A stretch of DNA of 42,307 bases from a candidate division WOR-3 bacterium (GTDB lineage Bacteria > Hydrothermota > UBA3072): the NCBI GenBank assembly GCA_039804165.1, contig JBDRZZ010000016.1, positions 1 through 42,307 of the forward strand, in the 5' to 3' direction. The translations under genes and the position numbers were made by a program. Positions within the stretch are counted from its first letter, which is position 1. Every line of letters begins with the position of its first letter. This document shows positions 24,131-32,412 of the stretch, piece by piece. The notes beneath the pieces were generated by a model. That model made no database searches. It was given only the letters and a program-made list of their open reading frames with translations, and was not told where the DNA came from.

Positions 24131-25867
24131 TTAGAATAAAAGCTTAGCCCATAAGTTAAAACACCTTCTTAGCCCAGGATAATCCCTGTCATAGAGACTA
24201 TTACCAAATGCTGTTATGTATTTAGCATCTAAAAGATTGTCTACATTAAAACCAAAGGAAATGTTATTTATCTCTTTACTAACTCCCAAATCTACTATAA
24301 AATCACTTTCTATTTTTTTCCATCCTTCATAAAATAATTTTTTCCGTTCTCCCATCCATTTTGTTGAAATTTCAGTGTTTATAGGACCCTTATGAAAAAC
24401 AACACCATAAAGAGAATGTTTTGGATGATATTGAAGTTCTCTTTTCAGATCATCTTCTTCATCATAACCATCAAGATACGAATATCCTAAAGAATAGGAA
24501 ATGTGGTTTAATTCTCCTTTAGCACTCACATCAATTCCAAAAACTCTGCTCTTAGAGATATTCTGAGGAATCCAGAACTCATTATATCCAATTCTGTCTT
24601 TTATGTTTTCTATATGCCCAGAGATAGAAAATCCTTTTATCTTAATTCCTCCATTTAATCCCATAGAAGACTCTGGCTTAAGTTCACTATTAGAAAAATT
24701 TGGATAATAAAGATCGTTTAGAGTGGGAGCCTGAAATGCAGAGCCAATAGAAATAAAAACCTCTAAAGGATTAATGAAAACTCTACTTCCCACTGTAAAA
24801 GAAGGATGAAACCCAAAACTTCTATACCAGTCTTCTCTTAAGGAAAGAAAATTATTGAAAAGTCCATTTTCTTTAAACAAAGAGAGAGAAATTCCTGCTT
24901 TTTCCTCTTCTGGATAAAAAGAGGTTGTCTCTGGTAAATATTGAGTCCCCCAAACCTTATCTTTCTCTAAATTAATTTCTAAGGAAGCTATTTTGTATAA
25001 AAATTTTGTATTAAATTGTCCCACTATTGTATTGTATTTAGCGGATGCCTCTACAGGTTCTCCAGTTATATAATCTGAATATTTCCAGTTATATTTGAAT
25101 AATTCGCAACTAAGCACAGGTTGGATAACTATTCCAAGTTCTCCTTTTGGAAAAACCTTATTATAAGATAGATCTAGGAAATCTACTTTTTGATGATCAA
25201 ACAATGAAGTTGCAGTAGCATCGCCAAAAGTTGGAATTACTCCTTCTTGAGGAAGGGGACCGGGGACCCCTAACTTTCTATGAGATAAAACCAAATTCAA
25301 ACCTTCCCAATTAGAACTAAAAGAGTATCTTTCATAGTCCGTATTACTCCTATCTCCCTTTCCTTTTTCAAGCAATAAGTTCCCATTTACACCATATTTA
25401 TAAAACTCAATCCCTCCCATTAATGAAGAATTTGAATTAGCTTGGACTTTTAATTGATTTACTTCTTCTCCAGTAATGATATTTACAATGCCTCCAATTG
25501 CATTAGACCCTTGAAATACGGAAGAAGAACCTTTTATTATTTCAATTTTTTTTACAGCTCTTAAAGGTATTACAGAAAGATCAAAACCTCCATTTTTTGG
25601 ATCATTTATCCTATGCCCATTTAACATTATTAAAGTGTGCTTTGAAGTACAGCCATGAAGCTTCGTTTCTGTTAAAGAATTTGGCTCCCCATAACTATAA
25701 ATATAAATTCCTGCTTTTTTCTCAAGAATTTCTCCAAGATCTTCAATAGTAATTAAATCTTCCACTTCAATCACTTCAACTTGATAGGGTAAAGCTTCAA
25801 GCCTCTTTCCTATTACAGTTATCCCTTCTAATTCAAAATACATTGTCCCTATTAAAATTAACAACAT
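24131..25867 (-). CDS. TonB-dependent outer-membrane receptor, BtuB-like
   Basis: The 578-residue protein starts with a very short hydrophobic leader, then ITVIGKRLEALPYQVEVIEVE as the TonB box/plug start, and a plug domain with LGEILEKKAGIYIYSYG, TLIMLNGHRINDP, VKKIEIIKGSSSVFQGSNAIGGIVNIIT. The rest is a 22-strand-like barrel that ends in LWAKLLF, with a C-terminal Phe as needed for BAM insertion. Substrate: most likely cobalamin or another corrinoid, since the gene lies in a transcript that opens with a cobalamin riboswitch. Its ATG has GGAGG 5 nt upstream and overlaps the ECF gene by 10 nt. The leader is shorter than normal for a signal peptide. Confidence 0.88.
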   Translation of the reverse strand: MLLILIGTMYFELEGITVIGKRLEALPYQVEVIEVEDLITIEDLGEILEKKAGIYIYSYGEPNSLTETKLHGCTSKHTLIMLNGHRINDPKNGGFDLSVIPLRAVKKIEIIKGSSSVFQGSNAIGGIVNIITGEEVNQLKVQANSNSSLMGGIEFYKYGVNGNLLLEKGKGDRSNTDYERYSFSSNWEGLNLVLSHRKLGVPGPLPQEGVIPTFGDATATSLFDHQKVDFLDLSYNKVFPKGELGIVIQPVLSCELFKYNWKYSDYITGEPVEASAKYNTIVGQFNTKFLYKIASLEINLEKDKVWGTQYLPETTSFYPEEEKAGISLSLFKENGLFNNFLSLREDWYRSFGFHPSFTVGSRVFINPLEVFISIGSAFQAPTLNDLYYPNFSNSELKPESSMGLNGGIKIKGFSISGHIENIKDRIGYNEFWIPQNISKSRVFGIDVSAKGELNHISYSLGYSYLDGYDEEDDLKRELQYHPKHSLYGVVFHKGPINTEISTKWMGERKKLFYEGWKKIESDFIVDLGVSKEINNISFGFNVDNLLDAKYITAFGNSLYDRDYPGLRRCFNLWAKLLF

Positions 25868-26379
25868 AAAGCCTCCTTTCTTTTAATTTTCTTTGCTATT
25901 TGAGATAGAATCACTCCGTAAATAAAAACTTGAGTGAAAATGTGCCATAGATTAAAAGGAAGACCTGCAAGAAGATAGGCAGAAAGAGTTTTCTTTTTCG
26001 GGAAGAATAAAATGGCTCCTCCAAATGTTGTCAATAAGTCATATAGAATTGTAAGAATAAATCCTAGAAGTCCAAAAATATAACTTTTATTCCATCCTTT
26101 TTCATTACAAAAACCTCCTACAAAACCTATTAAGATTCCACCAACAATTTGAGATAAAAGAAGAGGGATAGGAGACAACCCAAGAGGGTTTAGTAAACCA
26201 AAGATCAAGAAGGTAAGACTTCCAACTAAAATGCCTACCTTTGGTCCAAATAAAACTCCAGATAGGAAAACTGTAGAAGTAGTTAACTCAAGATTTGGTA
26301 TATAGGAAAGTAAAAAACCAAATCCTAACGCTAAAGACGTAAATATTGTTATATAAGATATCTCTTTAATCCTATTAAT
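25858..26379 (-). CDS. ECF transporter S component, probable corrinoid, apparent ATT start
   Basis: The 173-residue substrate-binding membrane subunit has about five to six helices. GFGFLLSYIPNLELTTSTVF, LSGVLFGPKVGILVGSLTF, GLLNPLG, LLSQIVGGILIGFVGG and AGLPFNLWHIFTQVF fit S components of energy-coupling factor transporters. The first ordinary start in frame, TTG at 26208, lies in the middle of a conserved helix. The frame goes on upstream through NRIKEISYITIF to ATT at 26379-26377, 6 nt after a perfect GGAGG. The riboswitch ahead suggests a corrinoid or a cobalt-linked substrate. The energising T and A subunits are not in the window. Confidence 0.85.
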   Translation of the reverse strand: MNRIKEISYITIFTSLALGFGFLLSYIPNLELTTSTVFLSGVLFGPKVGILVGSLTFLIFGLLNPLGLSPIPLLLSQIVGGILIGFVGGFCNEKGWNKSYIFGLLGFILTILYDLLTTFGGAILFFPKKKTLSAYLLAGLPFNLWHIFTQVFIYGVILSQIAKKIKRKEALCC

Positions 26380-26406
26380 ATTTTTCCTCCCCTCGGAGTA
26401 CTTTTC

Positions 26407-26554
26407 GGAATAGCAGGTCTCCTGACTTATGGCCTCCTACCTACTTACTGCACCTTCCCAGGTGTAGAAACACCCAGTGGTATATTGCAGCTTTCGTTGC
26501 CAAATACAGTAGCGGGGCTGTAGCGGATTCTCACCGCTTTCCCTTAACTATTCC
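26407..26554 (-). promoter_or_regulatory. Cobalamin riboswitch
   Basis: Read on the minus strand, the region has the B12-box elements in order: AAGGGAAAGCGGTGAGAATC, GCTACAGCCCCGCTACTGT, CCACTGGGTG, GGGAAGGTGCAG and AAGTCAGGAGACC. The closing stem P1 is GGAATAG (26554-26548) paired with CTATTCC (26413-26407). It should repress the ECF and receptor genes when adenosylcobalamin or a relative is plentiful. Just after it, CTCC and GGAG can pair over a GAGG loop and so hide the ECF Shine-Dalgarno, which suggests control at translation. Confidence 0.95.
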
Positions 26555-26560
26555 AAGGAA

Positions 26561-26588
26561 AAAATAAATTATTTATCCAAAAAGTCAA
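26561..26588 (-). promoter_or_regulatory. Promoter of the cobalamin riboswitch operon
   Basis: TTGACT (26588-26583), 16-nt spacer, TATTTT (26566-26561) on the minus strand. The predicted start, 7 nt further, falls at the first base of riboswitch stem P1. Confidence 0.7.
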
Positions 26589-26599
26589 GAGGGTTATCT

Positions 26600-27664
26600 T
26601 TATATTTCAAGTAAATTCTCAACAACTAAATCTCCTACTTCAGAAGTAGAATAACCCATTTTCCCTGCAGAAAGGCTTTGAAGTTTTTCTTTAACAACTT
26701 TTTTTACGGATTCCTCAATTGCTTTACTTGCTTTCTCTTCTCCTAAAGTTTCAAGCATAAGAGATAAAGCAGATATAGCTGCTAAAGGATTAATAACATT
26801 TTTACCAGTATATTTTGGAGCACTTCCTCCAATTGGTTCAAACATAGAAACTCCTTCTGGATTTAGATTTCCTCCAGCAGCGATGCCCATTCCTCCTTGA
26901 ATTATTGCTCCCAGGTCAGTTATGATATCTCCAAACATATTGTCAGTTACAATCACATCAAACCATTCAGGATTTTTGACCATCCACATACAAGTTGCAT
27001 CAACATGAGCATAATCTGTCTTTATATCAGGATACTCTTTGGCAACTTTATAAAAGGTTCTTTCCCATAAATCAAAAGCAAAAGTGAGAACATTGGTTTT
27101 CCCACAAAGAGTGACTTGCTTTTTTTTATTTCTTTTTCTGGCATAATCAAAGGCAAATCTTATACACCGTTCAACACCTTTATATGTGTTAATACTTTCT
27201 TGAATGGCTACTTCATCTTCAGTTTCTTTCTTTAGAAAACCTCCAGCACCACAATATAGTCCCTCAGTATTCTCTCTTATAACCACAAAGTCTATATCTT
27301 TTTCTTCTTTTTCTTTTAAAGGACAAAATCTTTTATCATAAAGAATTACAGGCCTTAAGTTTATATATTGGTCAAGCTCAAATCTTAACCTGAGTAAAAT
27401 ACCCTTTTCAAGAATTCCCGGTTTTACTCTTGGATCTCCTATGGCTCCCAAATAAATGGAATCAAAAGTCTTTAGTTCTTCCAATACAGAATCTGGGAGA
27501 GTTTCTCCTGTTTTTAAATATCTTTCTGCACCTATATCATATTCAATGATTTCAGAGTTGAAGTTAAATTTATCCTGAGCAGATTTTAGGACTTTTATTC
27601 CTTCCCTTATAACCTCAGGACCTGTTCCATCTCCAGGTATTACTGCTATTTTATAAGTTTTCAT
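26600..27664 (-). CDS. leuB: Isopropylmalate/isocitrate dehydrogenase family enzyme, LeuB-like
   Basis: The 354-residue beta-decarboxylating dehydrogenase has [60 protein letters not shown], the metal site [13 protein letters not shown] and [15 protein letters not shown], where the last marks the NAD loop. The length and LRxxLDxYxNLRPV pattern match 3-isopropylmalate dehydrogenase; tartrate or methylmalate dehydrogenases are close relatives. With citramalate synthase in the window, the enzyme might also use 3-methylmalate in isoleucine synthesis. GGGGG precedes the ATG. It stands alone between the riboswitch operon and the kinase-like gene. Confidence 0.85.
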   Translation of the reverse strand: MKTYKIAVIPGDGTGPEVIREGIKVLKSAQDKFNFNSEIIEYDIGAERYLKTGETLPDSVLEELKTFDSIYLGAIGDPRVKPGILEKGILLRLRFELDQYINLRPVILYDKRFCPLKEKEEKDIDFVVIRENTEGLYCGAGGFLKKETEDEVAIQESINTYKGVERCIRFAFDYARKRNKKKQVTLCGKTNVLTFAFDLWERTFYKVAKEYPDIKTDYAHVDATCMWMVKNPEWFDVIVTDNMFGDIITDLGAIIQGGMGIAAGGNLNPEGVSMFEPIGGSAPKYTGKNVINPLAAISALSLMLETLGEEKASKAIEESVKKVVKEKLQSLSAGKMGYSTSEVGDLVVENLLEI

Positions 27665-27704
27665 TTTATCCCCCTTTATTAAAATTCTTAATATTTAGGA
27701 GAAG

Positions 27705-27733
27705 AAAATATGATGAATAAACTCTCTTGTCAA
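27705..27733 (-). promoter_or_regulatory. Promoter of the leuB-like gene
   Basis: TTGACA (27733-27728), 17-nt spacer, TATTTT (27710-27705) on the minus strand; the leader of about 35 nt ends in GGGGG before the ATG. Confidence 0.65.
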
Positions 27734-27779
27734 CCCTCTAACCCTATAAGATCTTGGACAAATTTTGTTAAAATACCTT

Positions 27780-28316
27780 TCACTCGGATCTAGGAAGTTC
27801 TATAGAAACTTTATCATCTTTGAGTTTAATCTCTCCTCCCATTCTAGTTATTGTTTTATTAACAGCAAATAATGGAAGGAGTTCTATTCTATCTGGAAGT
27901 TCACGGAAGTCTTTAAGATAGAATTTTTTTAGGAAAGGAGAAATAAAATTAATAAGACAGCTTTCTTCAAATACCTCAATTGATAACTCAAATTGATTTT
28001 CACACATTTCTATCAAGGAGTCAAAGATAAATTTAAATCTCTCTTTATCAATCTCTAAGAAACAAGTTTTATTAACTTTTATATTATAAAAATCTTCAAG
28101 AAATTTTCCGATTTCTATTTTTTCTAAATTTAATGCTCTATATTTTAAATAATTCTCATAAACTTCTTGCAATTCCTTTGTTTCTTCCTCCAAATCATTT
28201 AATATTTCCTCATCAATTAAACCACGCAAAGCCACAATAAATTGCTGCACACCTCTAACTTTATGGTCAATTGTAGAAAGTAACTCTATAAGAACAAATT
28301 TATGAAATTTTTCCAT
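27780..28316 (-). CDS. Small histidine-kinase-like or phosphotransfer-like protein
   Basis: The 178-residue soluble protein begins with a long helical hairpin (residues 1-75) containing LLSTIDHKVRGVQQFIVALRG, which resembles a DHp dimerisation helix with a central His. The second half looks like a worn ATPase domain: CFLEIDKERFKFIFDSLIEMC, then LLPLFAVNKTITRMGGEIKL and the end VSIELPRSE, which mimics the last strand and MGG turn of HATPase_c. The N, G1 and G2 nucleotide-binding boxes are not visible. It could be a ChpT-like phosphotransferase or a decoy. The function is unproven and no kinase or regulator is adjacent. Confidence 0.5.
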   Translation of the reverse strand: MEKFHKFVLIELLSTIDHKVRGVQQFIVALRGLIDEEILNDLEEETKELQEVYENYLKYRALNLEKIEIGKFLEDFYNIKVNKTCFLEIDKERFKFIFDSLIEMCENQFELSIEVFEESCLINFISPFLKKFYLKDFRELPDRIELLPLFAVNKTITRMGGEIKLKDDKVSIELPRSE

Positions 28317-28343
28317 TTTGTTTCTCCCAAATAAGTTAAGTAT

Positions 28344-28371
28344 ATTATATGAGGAAAATCCGATATGTCAA
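28344..28371 (-). promoter_or_regulatory. Promoter of the kinase-like gene
   Basis: TTGACA (28371-28366), 16-nt spacer, consensus TATAAT (28349-28344) on the minus strand, then GGGAG 7 nt before the ATG at 28316. Both boxes match the consensus in full. Confidence 0.85.
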
Positions 28372-28397
28372 TAGATAAATCCAAATTAGAGAAAAAC

Positions 28398-29564
28398 CTA
28401 ATATTTTTTTGTTTTTCTTTCTTTTCTTGTTTCAAGAAAGAGTTCTTTTATTCTTTTTCTATATTTTTCATCTAATTTTATGTTTCTCCTATTCATAACC
28501 TTACTCGCGGTTTCTATAGCCTTATCTAATTTATATTCTTCTATTTCTCCACTCCACCAACTGAAAGGAGGAAGGTATTTTGGAGGAAAAGTTCTTCCAA
28601 ATATATTGCAAAAGGGTTCAATAATAGTTCCTGTATTAAAGGAAGTATTAATAGCTGTTTTTGAATGGTCTCCTATCATTACTCCAAGAAATTGCATTCC
28701 TGTTTGATATTTTTTTTCTTTTAAAATTACAGTAACTTCTCCATAATTATTTTTTAGGTCTGAATTAGTTGTTCCTGCTCCCAAGTTAACCCATTCTCCG
28801 ATAAAAGAATGCCCAAGAAATCCTGAATGTTGTTTATTAGAGTAACCTTGAAAGATGCTTTCTTCAATCTCCCCTCCTAATTTTACCACATCTCCCACTG
28901 CAACTTTATCTAAAATAGTTCCCGGTTTAGTCTTTGTTTTTCTTCCAATATAAGAGGGACCTTTAACGAAGGTGTAACTTTCCAATTCTGTTTTTTCTTC
29001 AATCCAAATAGGACCTTCCTCTGCATCTAGAACAACTCCTTCTCTAAGCTTAACATCCTTTCCTACGTAGATATTCCTTCTATTCCTTAAAAACACAAAT
29101 TTTCCTATAGGACTTTCTAACTTTCCTAAAAAACGAGCACTGTCTTTAAAATCTGAATATAAACTCTCAGTGAGATCTCGTATAATATCCCAAATAAAGT
29201 TAAAAGTCGGAAGTTCCTTTTCTATAACCTTATACCCTTTAAAATCCTTTTTCTTACTAATAAATTTCTCCCCTCTATATCCAAGAATTTCTCCTTCTTT
29301 ATTAATTATGCACACCCCCTTTTCTAACTCTTTAAAAAATCTAAAATCTTTTAGCCTTGCGTTCAAAAATAGAGTATCATCATCAACTTTGAATTCATCT
29401 CTGTAAGACTTTCTTGGAGAAAATATTAGGGGTCTTATATTAAATTGAAAAAAAACCTTTTCTTTTTGAGTGTATTTACCTGTCCTAATTTCAGTTAAGG
29501 AGTGAAGTCTTGTTATTGGGTAAAAGTTGGTAAATTTCTCGTCTTCAAATAAAACGATTTTCAT
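28398..29564 (-). CDS. GlmU-like putative sugar nucleotidyltransferase/acyltransferase
   Basis: The 388-residue protein resembles the GlmU family protein group common in Bacteroidetes. The N-terminal MKIVLFEDEKFTNFYPITR, LHSLTEIRTGKYTQKEK and DTLFLNARL stand for an altered nucleotidyltransferase domain without the usual LAAGxGxR loop. From about residue 170 a left-handed beta-helix follows: VGKDVKLREGVVLDAEEGPI, SYIGRKTKTKPG, GHSFIGEWVNLGAGTTNSDL. It may make or modify activated sugars, but the activity is unknown. The listed ATG (29564) fits the family start; the longer frame to 29630 would overlap the upstream gene. It appears leaderless from a promoter inside or just after the 932-residue gene. 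Confidence 0.82.
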   Translation of the reverse strand: MKIVLFEDEKFTNFYPITRLHSLTEIRTGKYTQKEKVFFQFNIRPLIFSPRKSYRDEFKVDDDTLFLNARLKDFRFFKELEKGVCIINKEGEILGYRGEKFISKKKDFKGYKVIEKELPTFNFIWDIIRDLTESLYSDFKDSARFLGKLESPIGKFVFLRNRRNIYVGKDVKLREGVVLDAEEGPIWIEEKTELESYTFVKGPSYIGRKTKTKPGTILDKVAVGDVVKLGGEIEESIFQGYSNKQHSGFLGHSFIGEWVNLGAGTTNSDLKNNYGEVTVILKEKKYQTGMQFLGVMIGDHSKTAINTSFNTGTIIEPFCNIFGRTFPPKYLPPFSWWSGEIEEYKLDKAIETASKVMNRRNIKLDEKYRKRIKELFLETRKERKTKKY

Positions 29565-29569
29565 ATTCA

Positions 29570-29597
29570 ATATTACCAATACAAATTCATAAGTCAA
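29570..29597 (-). promoter_or_regulatory. Promoter for leaderless GlmU-like gene
   Basis: TTGACT (29597-29592), 16-nt spacer, TAATAT (29575-29570) on the minus strand, then 5 nt to the ATG at 29564 and no Shine-Dalgarno. Confidence 0.65.
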
Positions 29598-29601
29598 GTA
29601 T

Positions 29602-32400
29602 TCAGGGATTAAAATTTGTAGTAGCACCAACCCTAATAGTATAGTAAATTTTCCCTTTACTCAAGCTATGAATAGTTGTATTGAGATGAAAGTGAAGCGA
29701 ATTAGAGAAATCAAAGGTAGTGGAAGAGCCCAAATCATAAAAAAGACCAGGTGGATAGAGTTCTTTCATCCTCACAGAAATTGAATTTCTATCTAAGTAA
29801 TAATAATTATAACCGATTCCTATTTTAATTAATCCTGTAATTCCCTTTTTGAATGGCCTATAACCTATATTTATAATAGGAGAAAATAGTGTGTCCTCAC
29901 CTTTTATAAAAACTCCTTCTATTTTAGTTTCGACCCCTTTTCCGCTCCAGAAACTTATAAACCCTCCAATTTTATTTTCTTTTAAATTCCATTCTCTTGA
30001 AATTCCAAATTCTCTACTTCCGTTAGAGCTTCTTTCCAATCCTACATCTATTTTTTTATAATCCTGAGAAGTAGTAATCAGAGAAGGATCTCCCCCACTA
30101 TATTTTAAATCACCTCTAAAAAATGCTTTGTTTATTCCTTCTTCAGGAAACTTAAAATTTAGTAAAACATTGCTAATAAGAATTAACCCTGGGCTATATC
30201 TAAGATCAAGAGATCCATTAAGGAGAATTAACTTCTCATTATTTATGCTAATATTTGCTGAATACTCTTTTGTTTCTTTTTCTATACCTGTATACACAAT
30301 TCTTTTGATATAATCTCCAAATGGATTCTCGTAATAAGTGTTAGAAATAGAATCAAAAGAGTAATTCCCTTCCCCAGGAAGAACTTTCTGATAATATTTT
30401 TCCCAAACACTTATTCCTTTTCTAGAGAGATCAAATTGAGTTCTTGTAGAAAAATAATCTTTATAGAAATTTATTTTTAAAGAACCATTTATTATTTTAT
30501 CTAATCTTCCAGATATTAAATTTTTTCTATAAATCTGAGAAGCAGAAAGAGAAAAAATTTTTTGGATTAAATTCGTTTTAATTGTATAAACTTTAGCAGT
30601 ATCCATTTCTCCTTTTCCTTCAAGACCATATTCTAAGGAAATATAAGGAATATTTAAAGAAAATTCCTTCCTATAATCTTTCTCTCTTTTTAGATTTCTA
30701 TAAGAAATGTCGTAAGTGTCGAATCTGAAACCTGTTGTTATATCCTCTTTATAATCTTTAATTCTCTCATAATAAATATAGTAAGGGAAAATAGAGAAGT
30801 TTATTTTATCTTTTCTAAGAGTGTCAGCTTCCCCATAAATATATGCAAAATTAATTTTTGAATAAGGATTTAATTTTATACTGCTTTCTAAAAACTCTGA
30901 AGGAAATTCTGAAACTTCCCATGTTTTTAGTAAATCTTTATCTCCTTCCCATTCTTTCATTACGTAGTTGTTAAACCTCTTTGAGTAATTTAAAGAAAAC
31001 CCTATAAAATCATAAGGATTAAAATCCAAGTTAACCTTTGTGCTTAATCCTTCTTTTTCATTATTTCCTAAAAGAGTAGAACTTTTTCTTCCTTTTAGAT
31101 TTCCTGAAAACTTTATTCTACCAAAATCTTTGTCTATTTCAAGAGAAATGAGATTATCCTCTTCCCCAAGAGAAACCTTTTTTTTGGGAGAGTAAGGGCC
31201 ATTACCTGTCCAGAGGAAACAATGTAAAGAATCAACAAAAATATATTCTCCCCTTCCTTCCCCAACCCAGTTAAAATAAACTTCGTAGGATCCCTTCTTT
31301 GGCCCCACATAGACGAAGATTGAATCTTGAAGTTCATAATCTCCATTCCCTTCCCCTACTTCTACTGCTGTATATCTATAACCAAAACCGGAATCAGGAT
31401 AGGACTCTATTAATTCTTTCTCCGAAATGTCTTTTTGCTGTGTAAAAGAGACAAAATACTCATCTTTTTTCAAACCAACTTTATAAAAATAATTGCTTTC
31501 TTCATAACTTGTATACTGAAAGAGAATAAGAACAACAGATTCGTTATCAAGAAAAACAGATGGGTTAAAAGTAATAGAAGATTCTGAATAATCTATTATA
31601 TAGTCCTTTCCTTCTCCTCTTTCTAATAATTTCCCATTTAGCCATACTTTTTCTGAGCCACTAATAATCACAATATCTCTTATGTCTTCATCTGGAATTA
31701 TCTTATAAGGACCTTGTTTACTTTCTGTTACTTTAAATGTGGTCTTCCCAAATTTAGACTTTGTAATTCCAACAGTTCCAAAGAAACTCCCTGCTTTAGA
31801 TGACAATCCAAGAAGTCTTTTGTCTACTCCTTCTTCTTCGCTTGTAATATCACCAAGTCTGAAAGAAATCTTAGGAGAGATTGCTTCGATAAATATTTCG
31901 TCTATTTCTTTTAAATTCTGAGAAGCATCATTTCCTCCAGGAATGTTTTCATCAGAAAGAATCCCAGAAACCTCAAAGTCTCCTGCTCTTCCTCCTATTT
32001 TCATCCATAGACTTTGAGTTACATCTCCTCTTCCAGATCGAAAATCAAAAAACAGACCTTTATTTCCTTCTATTTGAAGCTCCTCTTGTAAGCTTGAGGC
32101 TTCTTCGAATTCTTTGGAATAAATCATTTTTCCTTCCTCATTCCATTTTGAGTAATTTCTTCTTAACCCATCAAAATTTAAAAATCTTAATGTTAAAGGG
32201 GATGAATATTCTCTTAGAAGTTTAAGGATTCCTCTTTGATAATCTATTATGTACTCTGATTCTCTTAAAAGCAGTTTATCTTTTACCCAAAGACTGTCTG
32301 AACCTTTAATGATGAAAGAATAACCTAGATTTATCTGGATAGTATCTGGATTTTCAATCATTATTGTTTGAGAGGAGATAGCCAAAATTAATAAAAACAA
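29602..32400 (-). CDS. Large secreted or outer-membrane beta-rich protein, unknown family
   Basis: The 932-residue protein has a short leader (MFLLILAISSQT) and no membrane helix. The N-terminal third holds repeated beta motifs: SEYIIDYQRGILKL (about 48-61) and KDYIIDYSESSITFNP (about 265-280), then paired VGEGNGDYELQDS (348-360) and VGEGRGEYIFVDS (379-391). The rest alternates hydrophobic and polar residues with many Tyr, like a large barrel ending in IRVGATTNFNP. I do not recognise the family; the xDYxIDYxxGxIxF motif occurs in surface proteins of FCB bacteria such as SprA-like exporters, but that link is a guess. The start is TTG behind AGGAAGG. It follows uvrC by 12 nt. Confidence 0.65.
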   Translation of the reverse strand: MFLLILAISSQTIMIENPDTIQINLGYSFIIKGSDSLWVKDKLLLRESEYIIDYQRGILKLLREYSSPLTLRFLNFDGLRRNYSKWNEEGKMIYSKEFEEASSLQEELQIEGNKGLFFDFRSGRGDVTQSLWMKIGGRAGDFEVSGILSDENIPGGNDASQNLKEIDEIFIEAISPKISFRLGDITSEEEGVDKRLLGLSSKAGSFFGTVGITKSKFGKTTFKVTESKQGPYKIIPDEDIRDIVIISGSEKVWLNGKLLERGEGKDYIIDYSESSITFNPSVFLDNESVVLILFQYTSYEESNYFYKVGLKKDEYFVSFTQQKDISEKELIESYPDSGFGYRYTAVEVGEGNGDYELQDSIFVYVGPKKGSYEVYFNWVGEGRGEYIFVDSLHCFLWTGNGPYSPKKKVSLGEEDNLISLEIDKDFGRIKFSGNLKGRKSSTLLGNNEKEGLSTKVNLDFNPYDFIGFSLNYSKRFNNYVMKEWEGDKDLLKTWEVSEFPSEFLESSIKLNPYSKINFAYIYGEADTLRKDKINFSIFPYYIYYERIKDYKEDITTGFRFDTYDISYRNLKREKDYRKEFSLNIPYISLEYGLEGKGEMDTAKVYTIKTNLIQKIFSLSASQIYRKNLISGRLDKIINGSLKINFYKDYFSTRTQFDLSRKGISVWEKYYQKVLPGEGNYSFDSISNTYYENPFGDYIKRIVYTGIEKETKEYSANISINNEKLILLNGSLDLRYSPGLILISNVLLNFKFPEEGINKAFFRGDLKYSGGDPSLITTSQDYKKIDVGLERSSNGSREFGISREWNLKENKIGGFISFWSGKGVETKIEGVFIKGEDTLFSPIINIGYRPFKKGITGLIKIGIGYNYYYLDRNSISVRMKELYPPGLFYDLGSSTTFDFSNSLHFHLNTTIHSLSKGKIYYTIRVGATTNFNP

Positions 32401-32412
32401 AATGCCTTCCTC

